Below are positions 46,726-58,933 of a stretch of 64,000 bases of DNA, in pieces. The translations under genes and the position numbers were made by a program. The notes under the pieces are model-generated. The model was given only the letters and a program-made list of their open reading frames with translations, searched no databases and was not told the origin of the DNA. Origin of the DNA: Cardiocondyla obscurior (Eukaryota; Arthropoda; Insecta; Hymenoptera; Formicidae); the NCBI RefSeq assembly GCF_019399895.1, contig NW_027228788.1, positions 688,299 through 752,298 on the forward strand, given 5' to 3'. The number at the start of each line of letters is the position of its first letter. Positions within the stretch are counted from its first letter, which is position 1.

Positions 46726-48110
46726 TAAAAATAGATGCATTCAGGCTTGATCCGAGCCTTCTATTTTCACCAGCAGACGAAATGAACAAAAACAAAAAAA
46801 AATTTTTTAATTTGGTAACATAGCATTGTGCGGCAATTAAAGGAGATGAATACGGGCCTATTCCGAGCCTATTATTTTTACCAGCAGCCGAGATATGGCC
46901 GAAAAACGAAAAGAAATATTTTAGAAATTTAGCAACATAGCGTTGTGCGGCATTTAAAAAAAATGCATACGGGTTTATTCCGAGCCTTCTATTTTCACCA
47001 GCAGACGAAATATGGCCGAAAAACATAAAAACATATTTTTAAAATTTTGCAACGTAGCATCGTGCGCAACTAAAAATAGATGCATACGGGACAATTCCGA
47101 GCTTTCAATTTGCACCAGCAGACGAAATATGGCCGAAAAACGAAAAAAAATATTTTAGAAATTTAGCAACATAGCGTTGTGCGGCATTTAAATAAAATGC
47201 ATACGGGTTTATTCCGAGCCTTCTATTTTCACCAGCAGACGAAATATGGCCGAAAAACATAAAAACATATTTTTAAAATTTTGCAACGTAGCATCGTGCG
47301 CAACTAAAAATAGATGCATACGGGACAATTCCGAGCTTTCAATTTGCACCAGCAGACGAAATATGGCCGAAAAACATAAAAAAAATTTTTTTTAATTTTG
47401 CAACATAGCATTGTGCGGCAATTAATGAAGATGAATACGGGCCTAATCCGAGCCCATTATTTTTACCAGCAGCCGAGATATGGCCGAAAAACGAAAAAAA
47501 ATATTTTAGAAATTTAGCAACATAGCATTGTGCGGCATTTAAAAAAAATGCATACGGGTTTATTCCGAGCCTTCTATTTTCACCAGCAGACGAAATATGG
47601 CCGAAAAACATAAAAACATATTTTTAAAATTTTGCAACGTAGCATTGTGCGCAATTAAAAATAGATGCATACGGGACAATTCCGAGCTTTCAATTTGCAC
47701 CAGCAGACGAAATATGGCCGAAAAACGAAAAAAAATATTTTAGAAATTTAGCAACATAGCGTTGTGCGGCATTTAAAAAAAATGCATACGGGTTTATTCC
47801 GAGCCTTCTATTTTCACCAGCAGCCGAGATATGGTCGAAAAGCGAAAAAAAAAATTTTTGAAATTTAGCAACATAGCATTGTGCGGCATTTAAAAAAAAT
47901 CCATACGGGTTTATTCCCAGTCTTCTATTTTCACCAGCAGACGAAATATGGCCGAAAAACATAAAAACATATTTTTAAAATTTTGCAACGTAGCATTGTG
48001 CGCAACTAAAAATAGATGCATACGGGACAATTCCGAGCTTTCAATTTGCACCAGCAGACGAAATATGGCCGAAAAACATAAAAAAAATTTTTTTTATTTT
48101 TGCAACATAA

Positions 48111-51100
48111 CATTGTGAGGCATTTAAAAAATATGCATACGGGTTTATTCCGAGTTTTCTATTTTCACCAGCAGACGAAATGAACAAAAAACAAAAAAAA
48201 ATTTTTTTAATTTGGTAACATAGCATTGTGCGGCAATTAAAGGAGATGAATACGGGCCTATTCCGAGCCTATTATTTTTACCAGCAGCCGAGATATGGCC
48301 AAAAACAAAAAATATTTTTGAAATTTAGCAACATAGCATTGTGCGGCATTTAAAAAAATGCATACGGGTTTATTCCGAGCCTTCTATTTTCACCAGCAGA
48401 CGAAATATGGCCGAAAAACATAAAAACATATTTTTAAAATTTTGCAACGTAGCATCGTGCGCAACTAAAAATAGATGCATACGGGACAATTCCGAGCTTT
48501 CAATTTGCACCAGCAGACGAAATATGGCCGAAAAACATAAAAAAAATTTTTTTTAATTTTGCAACATAGCATTGTGCGGCAATTAAAGGAGATGAATACG
48601 GGCCTATTCCGAGCCTATTATTTTTACCAGCAAACGAAATATGGCCGAAAAACATAAAAACATATTTTTTAGATTTTGCAACGTAGCATTGTGCGCACTT
48701 AAAAATAGATGCATACGGGACAATTCCGAGCTTTCAATTTGCACCAGCAGACGAAATATGGCCGAAAAACGAAAAAAAATATTTTAGAAATTTAGCAACA
48801 TAGCGTTGTGCGGCATTTAAAAGAAATGCATACGGGTTTATTCCGAGCCTTCTATTTTCACCAGCAGCCGAGATATGGCCGAAAAAAAAAAATTTTTGAA
48901 ATTTAGCAACATAGCATTGTGCGGCATTTAAAAAAAATCCATACGGGTTTATTCCCAGTCTTCTATTTTCACCAGCAGACGAGATATGGTCGAAAAGCGA
49001 AAAAAAAAATTTTTGAAATTTAGCAACATAGCATTGTGCGGCATTTAAAAAAAATGGATACGGGTTTATTCCGAGCCTTCTATTTTCACCAACAGCCGAG
49101 ATATGGTCGAAAAGCGAAAAAAAAAATTTTTGAAATTTAGCAACATAGCATTGTGCGGCATTTAAAAAAAATCCATACGGGTTTATTCCCAGTCTTCTAT
49201 TTTCACCAGCAGACGAAATATGGCCGAAAAACATAAAAACATATTTTTAAAATTTTGCAACGTAGCATCGTGCGCAACTAAAAATAGATGCATACGGGAC
49301 AATTCCGAGCTTTCAATTTGCACCAGCAGACGAAATATGGCCGAAAAACATAAAAAAAATTTTTTTTAATTTTGCAACATAGCATTGTGCGGCAATTAAA
49401 GAAGATGAATACGGGCCTCATCCGAGCCCATTATTTTTACCAGCAGCCGAGATATGGCCGAAAAACGAAAAAAAATATTTTAGAAATTTAGCAACATAGC
49501 ATTGTGCGGCATTTAAAAAAAATGCATACGGGTTTATTCCAAGCCTTCTATTTTCACCAGCAGCCGAGATATGGTCGAAAAGCGAAAAAAAAAATTTTTG
49601 AAATTTAGCAACATAACATTGTGCGGCATTTAAAAAAAATCCATACGGGTTTATTCCGAGCCTTCTATTTTCACCAGCAGACGAAATATGGCCGAAAAAC
49701 ATAAAAACATATTATTAAAATTTTGCAAAGTAGCATCGTGCGCAACTAAAAATAGATGCATACGGAACAATTCCGAGCTTTCAATTTTGCACCAGCAGAC
49801 GAAATATGGCCGAAAAACATAAAAAAAATTTTTTTTAATTTTGCAACATAGCATTGTGCGGCAATTAAAGAAGATGAATACGGGCCTAATCCGAACCTAT
49901 CATTTTTACAAGCAGCCGAGATATGGCCGAAAAACGAAAAAAAATATTTTAGAAATTTAGCAACATAGCGTTGTGCGGCATTTAAAAAAAATGCATACGG
50001 GTTTATTCCGAGCCTTCTATTTTCACCAGCAGACGAAATATGGCCGAAAAACATAAAAACATATTTTTAAAATTTTGCAACGTAGCATCGTGCGCAACTA
50101 AAAATAGATGCATACGGGACAATTCCGAGCTTTCAATTTGCACCAGCAGACGAAATATGGCCGAAAAACGAATAAAAATATTTTAGAAATTCAGCAACAT
50201 AGCGTTGTGCGGCATTTAAAAAAAATGCATACGGGTTTATTCCGAGACTTCTATTTTCACCAGCAGCCGAGATATGGCCGAAAAACGAAAAAAATTTTTG
50301 AAATTTAGCAACATAGCATTGTGCGGCATTTAAAAAATGCATACGGGTTTATTCCGAGCCTTCTATTTTCACCAGCAGACGAAATATGGCCGAAAAACAT
50401 AAAAACATATTTTTAAAATTTTGCAACGTAGCATCGTGCGCAACTAAAAATAGATGCATACGGGACAATTCCGAGCTTTCAATTTGCACCAGCAGACGAA
50501 ATATGGCCGAAAAACATAAAAATTTTTTTAATTTTGCAACATAGCATTGTGCGGCAATTAAAGAAGATAAATACAAGTTTATTCCGAGTTTTCTATTTTC
50601 ACCAGCAGACGAAATAAACAAAAAAAAAAAAATTTTTTAATTTTGCAACATAGCATTGTGCGGCATTTAAAAAATATGCATACAGGTTTATTCCGAGTTT
50701 TCTATTTTCACCAGCAGCCGAGATATAGCCAAAAAAACAAAAATACAATTTTTTGAAATTTTGCAACGTAGCATTGTGCGCAAAAAAAAATAGATGCATA
50801 CAGGCTTGTTCCGAGCCTTCTATTTTCACCAGCAAACGAAATGAACAAAAAACAAAAAAAAAATTTTTTTAATTTGGTAACATAGCATTGTGCGGCAATT
50901 AAAGGAGATGAATACGGGACTATTCCGAGCCTTCTATTTTCACCAGCAGCCGAGATATGGCCGAAAAACGAAAAACAAAAATTTTTGAAATTTAGCAACA
51001 TAGCATTGTGCGGCATTTAAAAAAAATGCATACGGGTTTATTCCGAGCCTTCTATTTTCACCAGCAGACGAAATATGGCCGAAAAACATAAAAACATATT

Positions 51101-53671
51101 TTTAAAATTTTGCAACGTAGCATCGTGCGCAACTAAAAATAGATGCATACGGGACAATTCCGAGCTTTCAATTTGCACCAGCAGACGAAATATGGCCGAA
51201 AAACATAAAAAAAATTTTTTTTAATTTTGCAACATAGCATTGTGCGGCATTTAAAAAAAATGCATACGGGTTTATTCCGAGCTTTCTATTTTCACCAGCA
51301 GCCGAGATATGGCCAAAAAACAAAAAAAAAAATTTTTTTAATTTGGTAACATAGCATTGTGCGGCAATTAAAGGAGATGAATACGGGCCTATTCCGAGCC
51401 TATTATTTTTACCAGCAGCCGAGATATGGCCAAAAAACGAAAAAAATATGTTTGAAATTTAGCAACATAGCATTGTGCGGCATTTAAAAAAAATGCATAC
51501 GGGTTTATTCCGAGCCTTCTATTTTCACCAGCAAACGAAATATGGCCGAAAAACATATAAACATATTCTTTAGATTTTGCAACGTAGCATTGTGCGCAAT
51601 TAAAAATAGATGCATACGGGACAATTCCGAGCTTTCAATTTGCACCAGCAGACGAAATATGGCCGAAAAACGAAAAAAAATATTTTAGAAATTTAGCAAC
51701 ATAGCGTTGTGCGGCATTTAAAAAAAATGCATACGGGTTTATTCCGAGCCTTCTATTTTCACCAGCAGACGAAATATGGCCGAAAAACATAAAAACATAT
51801 TTTTAAAATTTTGCAACGTAGCATCGTGCGCAACTAAAAATAGATGCATACGGGACAATTCCGAGCTTTCAATTTGCACCAGCAGACGAAATATGGCCGA
51901 AAAACATAAAAAAAATTTTTTTTAATTTTGCAACATAGCATTGTGCGGCAATTAAAGAAGATGAATACGGGCCTCATCCGAGCCCATTATTTTTACCAGC
52001 AGCCGAGATATGGCCGAAAAACGAAAAAAAATATTTTAGAAATTTAGCAACATAGCATTGTGCGGCATTTAAAAAAAATGCATACGGGTTTATTCCAAGC
52101 CTTCTATTTTCACCAGCAGCCGAGATATGGCCGAAAAGAAAAAAATTTTTGAAATTTAGCAACATAGCATTGTGCGGCATTTAAAAAATGCATACGGGTT
52201 TATTCCGAGCCTTCTATTTTCACCAGCAGACGAAATATGGCCGAAAAACATAAAAACATATTTTAAAATTTTGCAAAGTAGCATTGTGCGCAACTAAAAA
52301 TAGATGCATACGGAACAATTCCGAGCTTTCAATTTTGCACCAGCAGACGAAATATGGCCGAAAAACATAAAAAAATTTTTTTTAATTTTGCAACATAGCA
52401 TTGTGCGGCAATTAAAGAAGATGAATACGGGCCTAATCCGAGCCTATCATTTTTACAAGCAGCCGAGATATGGCCGAAAAACGAAAAAAAATATTTTAGA
52501 AATTTAGCAACATAGCGTTGTGCGGCATTTAAAAAAATGCATACGGGTTTATTCCGAGCCTTCTATTTTCACCAGCAGACGAAATATGGCCGAAAAACAT
52601 AAAAACATATTTTTAAAATTTTGCAACGTAGCATTGTGCGCAACTAAAAATAGATGCATACGGGACAATTCCGAGCTTTCAATTTGCACCAGCAGACGAA
52701 ATATGGCCGAAAAACGAAAAAAATATTTTAGAAATTTAGCAACATAGCGTTGTGCGGCATTTAAAAAAATGCATACGGGTTTATTCCGAGCCTTCTATTT
52801 TCACCAGCAGACGAAATATGGCCGAAAAACATAAAAACATATTTTAAAATTTTGCAACGTAGCATCGTGCGCAACTAAAAATAGATGCATACGGGACAAT
52901 TCCGAGCTTTCAATTTGCACCAGCAGACGAAATATGGCCAAAAAACATAAAAAAAATTTTTTTTAATTTTGCAACATAGCATTGTGCGGCAATTAAAGAA
53001 GATGAATACGGGCCTAATCCGAGCCCATTATTTTTACCAGCAGCCGAGATATGGCCAAAAAACGAAAAAAATATTTTTGAAATTTAGCAACATAGCATTG
53101 TGCGGCATTTAAAAAAAATGCATACGGGTTTATTCCGAGCCTTCTATTTTCACCAGCAGACGAAATATGGCCGAAAAACATAAAAACATATTTTTAAAAT
53201 TTTGCAACGTAGCATTGTGCGCAATTAAAAATAGATGCATACGGGACAATTCCGAGCTTTCAATTTGCACCAGCAGACGAAATATGGCCGAAAAACGAAA
53301 AAAATATTTTAGAAATTTAGCAACATAGCGTTGTGCGGCATTTAAAAAAATGCATACGGGTTTATTCCGAGCCTTCTATTTTCACCAGCAGCCGAGATAT
53401 GGCCGAAAAACGAAAAAAATTTTTGAAATTTAGCAACATAGCATTGTGCGGCATTTAAAAAAATGCATACGGGTTTATTCCGAGCCTTCTATTTTCACCA
53501 GCAGACGAAATATGGCCGAAAAACATAAAAACATATTTTTAAAATTTTGCAACGTAGCATTGTGCGCAACTAAAAATAGATGCATACGGGACAATTCCGA
53601 GCTTTCAATTTGCACCAGCAGACGAAATATGGCCGAAAAACATAAAAAATTTTTTTAATTTTGCAACATAG
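48111..53671. repeat. Segmental repeat unit 1 (~5.56 kb)
   Basis: From the CATTGTGAGG marker at 48111 to the next at 53672. Many private markers reappear in the following unit at an offset of 5.50-5.56 kb: the AGATTTTGC junction (48671/54230), TGGTCGAAAAGCG (49572/55122), CGGAACAATTCC (49761/55311), AAGAAGATAAATAC (50561/56104) and TAGATTTTGC (51571/57086). It is about 48 monomers long. Confidence 0.75.
48860..49215. repeat. Local run of E-type monomers
   Basis: Three successive E-like monomers stand where the normal order would alternate classes. Two carry the rare GAGATATGGTCGAAAAGCG 117 bp apart (48981 and 49098), and the starts CCATACGGG and GGATACGGG replace GCATACGGG. This is a small homogenised expansion. 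Confidence 0.65.
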
Positions 53672-56600
53672 CATTGTGAGGCATTTAAAAATATGCATAC
53701 GGGTTTATTCCGAGTTTTCTATTTTCACCAGCAGACGAAATGAACAAAAAACAAAAAAAATAATTTTTTTAATTTGGTAACATAGCATTGTGCGGCAATT
53801 AAAGGAGATGAATACGGGCCTATTCCGAGCCTATTATTTTTACCAGCAGCCGAGATATGGCCAAAAACAAAAAAATATTTTGAAATTTAGCAACATAGCA
53901 TTGTGCGGCATTTAAAAAAATGCATACGGGTTTATTCCGAGCCTTCTATTTTCACCAGCAGACGAAATATGGCCGAAAAACATAAAAACATATTTTTAAA
54001 ATTTTGCAACGTAGCATTGTGCGCAACTAAAAATAGATGCATACGGGACAATTCCGAGCTTTCAATTTGCACCAGCAGACGAAATATGGCCGAAAAACAT
54101 AAAAAATTTTTTTAATTTTGCAACATAGCATTGTGCGGCAATTAAAGGAGATGAATACGGGCCTATTCCGAGCCTATTATTTTTACCAGCAGACGAAATA
54201 TGGCCGAAAAACATAAAAACATATTTTTTAGATTTTGCAACGTAGCATTGTGCGCACTTAAAAATAGATGCATACGGGACAATTCCGAGCTTTCAATTTG
54301 CACCAGCAGACGAAATATGGCCGAAAAACGAAAAAAAATATTTTAGAAATTTAGCAACATAGCGTTGTGCGGCATTTAAAAGAAATGCATACGGGTTTAT
54401 TCCGAGCCTTCTATTTTCACCAGCAGCCGAGATATGGTCGAAAAACGAAAAAAATTTTTGAAATTTAGCAACATAGCATTGTGCGGCATTTAAAAAAAAT
54501 CCATACGGGTTTATTCCCAGTCTTCTATTTTCACCAGCAGACGAGATATGGTCGAAAAACAAAAAAAAATTTTGAAATTTAGCAACATAGCATTGTGCGG
54601 CATTTAAAAAAATGCATACGGGTTTATTCCGAGCCTTCTATTTTCACCAGCAGCCGAGATATGGCCGAAAAACGAAAAAAATTTTTGAAATTTAGCAACA
54701 TAGCATTGTGCGGCATTTAAAAAAATGCATACGGGTTTATTCCGAGCCTTCTATTTTCACCAGCAGACGAAATATGGCCGAAAAACATAAAAACATATTT
54801 TTAAAATTTTGCAACGTAGCATCGTGCGCAACTAAAAATAGATGCATACGGGACAATTCCGAGCTTTCAATTTGCACCAGCAGACGAAATATGGCCGAAA
54901 AACATAAAAATTTTTTTAATTTTGCAACATAGCATTGTGCGGCAATTAAAGAAGATGAATACGGGCCTAATCCGAGCCCATTATTTTTACCAGCAGCCGA
55001 GATATGGCCGAAAAACGAAAAAAAATATTTTAGAAATTTAGCAACATAGCATTGTGCGGCATTTAAAAAAAATGCATACGGGTTTATTCCGAGCCTTCTA
55101 TTTTCACCAGCAGCCGAGATATGGTCGAAAAGCGAAAAAAAAAATTTTTGAAATTTAGCAACATAGCATTGTGCGGCATTTAAAAAAAATGCATACGGGT
55201 TTATTCCGAGCCTTCTATTTTCACCAGCAGACGAAATATGGCCGAAAAACATAAAAACATATTTTTAAAATTTTGCAACGTAGCATCGTGCGCAACTAAA
55301 AATAGATGCATACGGAACAATTCCGAGCTTTCAATTTTGCACCAGCAGACGAAATATGGCCGAAAAACATAAAAAAATTTTTTTTAATTTTGCAACATAG
55401 CATTGTGCGGCAATTAAAGAAGATGAATACGGGCCTAATCCGAGCCTATCATTTTACCAGCAGCCGAGATATGGCCGAAAAACGAAAAATATTTTAGAAA
55501 TTTAGCAACATAGCGTTGTGCGGCATTTAAAAAATGCATACGGGTTTATTCCGAGCCTTCTATTTTCACCAGCAGACGAAATATGGCCGAAAAACATAAA
55601 AACATATTTTTAAAATTTTGCAACGTAGCATCGTGCGCAACTAAAAATAGATGCATACGGGACAATTCCGAGCTTTCAATTTGCACCAGCAGACGAAATA
55701 TGGCCGAAAAACAAAAAAAAATATTTTAGAAATTTAGCAACATAGCGTTGTGCGGCATTTAAAAGAAATGCATACGGGTTTATTCCGAGCCTTCTATTTT
55801 CACCAGCAGCCGAGATATGGCCGAAAAACGAAAAAAATTTTGAAATTTAGCAACATAGCATTGTGCGGCATTTAAAAAAATGCATACGGGTTTATTCCGA
55901 GCCTTCTATTTTCACCAGCAGACGAAATATGGCCGAAAAACATAAAAACATATTTTAAAATTTTGCAACGTAGCATCGTGCGCAACTAAAAATAGATGCA
56001 TACGGGACAATTCCGAGCTTTCAATTTGCACCAGCAGACGAAATATGGCCGAAAAACATAAAAATTTTTTTTAATTTTGCAACATAGCATTGTGCGGCAA
56101 TTAAAGAAGATAAATACAAGTTTATTCCGAGTTTTCTATTTTCACCAGCAGACGAAATAAACAAAAAAAAAAATTTTTTTAATTTTGCAACATAGCATTG
56201 TGCGGCATTTAAAAATATGCATACGGGTTTATTCCGAGTTTTCTATTTTCACCAGCAGCCGAGATATGGCCAAAAACAAAAAACAATTTTTTGAAATTTT
56301 GCAACGTAGCATTGTGCGCAAAAAAATAGATGCATACAGGTTTATTCCGAGCCTTCTATTTTCACCAGCAGACGAAATGAACAAAAACAAAAAAAATTTT
56401 TTAATTTGGCAACATAGCATTGTGCGGCAATTAAAGGAGATGAATACGGGACTATTCCGAGCCTTCTATTTTCACCAGCAGCCGAGATATGGCCGAAAAA
56501 CGAAAAAAAAATTTTGAAATTTAGCAACATAGCATTGTGCGGCATTTAAAAAATGCATACGGGTTTATTCCGAGCCTTCTATTTTCACCAGCAGACGAAA

Positions 56601-57124
56601 TATGGCCGAAAAACATAAAAACATATTTTTAAAATTTTGCAACGTAGCATCGTGCGCAACTAAAAATAGATGCATACGGGACAATTCCGAGCTTTCAATT
56701 TGCACCAGCAGACGAAATATGGCCGAAAAACATAAAAAAAATTTTTTTTAATTTTGCAACATAGCATTGTGCGGCATTTAAAAAAATGCATACGGGTTTA
56801 TTCCGAGCTTTCTATTTTCACCAGCAGCCGAGATATGGCCAAAAACAAAAAAAAATTTTTAATTTGGTAACATAGCATTGTGCGGCAATTAAAGGAGATG
56901 AATACGGGCCTATTCCGAGCCTATTATTTTTACCAGCAGCCGAGATATGGCCAAAAACGAAAAAATATTTTGAAATTTAGCAACATAGCATTGTGCGGCA
57001 TTTAAAAAATGCATACGGGTTTATTCCGAGCCTTCTATTTTCACCAGCAGACGAAATATGGCCGAAAAACATAAAAACATATTTTTAGATTTTGCAACGT
57101 AGCATTGTGCGCAATTAAAAATAG

Positions 57125-58495
57125 ATGCATACGGGACAATTCCGAGCTTTCAATTTGCACCAGCAGACGAAATATGGCCGAAAAACAAAAAAAAATATTT
57201 TAGAAATTTAGCAACATAGCGTTGTGCGGCATTTAAAAAATGCATACGGGTTTATTCCGAGCCTTCTATTTTCACCAGCAGACGAAATATGGCCGAAAAA
57301 CATAAAACATATTTTTAAAATTTTGCAACGTAGCATCGTGCGCAACTAAAAATAGATGCATACGGGACAATTCCGAGCTTTCAATTTGCACCAGCAGACG
57401 AAATATGGCCGAAAAACATAAAAATTTTTTTAATTTTGCAACATAGCATTGTGCGGCAATTAAAGAAGATGAATACGGGCCTTATCCGAGCCCATTATTT
57501 TTACCAGCAGCCGAGATATGGCCGAAAAACGAAAAAAATATTTTAGAAATTTAGCAACATAGCATTGTGCGGCATTTAAAAAAAATGCATACGGGTTTAT
57601 TCCGAGCCTTCTATTTTCACCAGCAGCCGAGATATGGCCGAAAAACGAAAAAAATTTTTGAAATTTAGCAACATAGCATTGTGCGGCATTTAAAAAATGC
57701 ATACGGGTTTATTCCGAGCCTTCTATTTTCACCAGCAGACGAAATATGGCCGAAAAACATAAAAACATATTTTTAAATTTTGCAACGTAGCATTGTGCGC
57801 AACTAAAAATAGATGCATACGGGACAATTCCGAGCTTTCAATTTGCACCAGCAGACGAAATATGGCCGAAAAACAAAAAAAAATATTTTAGAAATTTAGC
57901 AACATAGCGTTGTGCGGCATTTAAAAAATGCATACGGGTTTATTCCGAGCCTTCTATTTTCACCAGCAGACGAAATATGGCCGAAAAACATAAAAACATA
58001 TTTTTAAAATTTTGCAACGTAGCATCGTGCGCAACTAAAAATAGATGCATACGGGACAATTCCGAGCTTTCAATTTGCACCAGCAGACGAAATATGGCCG
58101 AAAAACATAAAAATTTTTTTAATTTTGCAACATAGCATTGTGCGGCAATTAAAGAAGATGAATACGGGCCTTATCCGAGCCCATTATTTTTACCAGCAGC
58201 CGAGATATGGCCGAAAAACGAAAAAATATTTTAGAAATTTAGCAACATAGCATTGTGCGGCATTTAAAAAAATGCATACGGGTTTATTCCGAGCCTTCTA
58301 TTTTCACCAGCAGCCGAGATATGGCCGAAAAACGAAAAAAATTTTTGAAATTTAGCAACATAGCATTGTGCGGCATTTAAAAAAATGCATACGGGTTTAT
58401 TCCGAGCCTTCTATTTTCACCAGCAGACGAAATATGGCCGAAAAACATAAAAACATAAAATTTTGCAAAGTAGCATTGTGCGCAACTAAAAATAG
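57125..58495. repeat. Tandem pair of ~688-bp hexamer units
   Basis: Copies at 57125-57812 and 57813-58495. Both have the order B2, A, B, D-variant, E, A and the private variant GGGCCTTATCCGAGCCCATT (near 57478 and 58167). Unit 1 of the segmental repeat has a single copy, so this doubling came after the 5.5-kb duplication. Confidence 0.75.
57585..57696. repeat. Class E monomer (112 bp, representative)
   Basis: Starts like A (GGGTTTATTCCGAGCC) but has the D-like middle CAGCAGCCGAGATATGGCC and the short tract CGAAAAAAATTTTTG. It ends GAAATTTAGCAACATAGCAT with GCGGCATTTAAA. It is frequent right of 15 kb and abundant in the right arm. Confidence 0.8.
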
Positions 58496-58933
58496 ATGCA
58501 TACGGAACAATTCCGAGCTTTCAATTTTCACCAGCAGACGAAATATGGCCGAAAAACATAAAAAATTTTTTTAATTTTGCAACATAGCATTGTGCGGCAA
58601 TTAAAGAAGATGAATACGGGCCTAATCCGAGCCTATCATTTTTACAAGCAGCCGAGATATGGCCGAAAAACGAAAAAAAATATTTTAGAAATTTAGCAAC
58701 ATAGCGTTGTGCGGCATTTAAAAAAAATGCATACGGGTTTATTCCGAGCCTTCTATTTTCACCAGCAGACGAAATATGGCCGAAAAACATAAAAACATTT
58801 TTAAAATTTTGCAACGTAGCATTGTGCGCAACTAAAAATAGATGCATACGGGACAATTCCGAGCTTTCAATTTGCACCAGCAGACGAAATATGGCCGAAA
58901 AACATAAAAAATTTTTTTAATTTTGCAACATAG

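Larger units (their letters stand above)
53672..58933. repeat. Segmental repeat unit 2 (~5.26 kb)
   Basis: A tandem copy of unit 1. Relative to it, it has one extra 688-bp hexamer (57125-58495 holds two copies) and lacks about eight monomers before 58,900. The next CATTGTGAGG marker at 58934 starts a more rearranged segment ending at 63613. Confidence 0.7.

Noticed and set aside
48734..49234. Long minus-strand open frame made of ~39-residue repeats; similar frames of 100-166 codons across the array
   Set aside because: The monomer is often 114 or 117 bp, divisible by three, so a stop-free frame repeats by itself. Frames break wherever A/T-run length changes, start anywhere, and have no independent coding signal.
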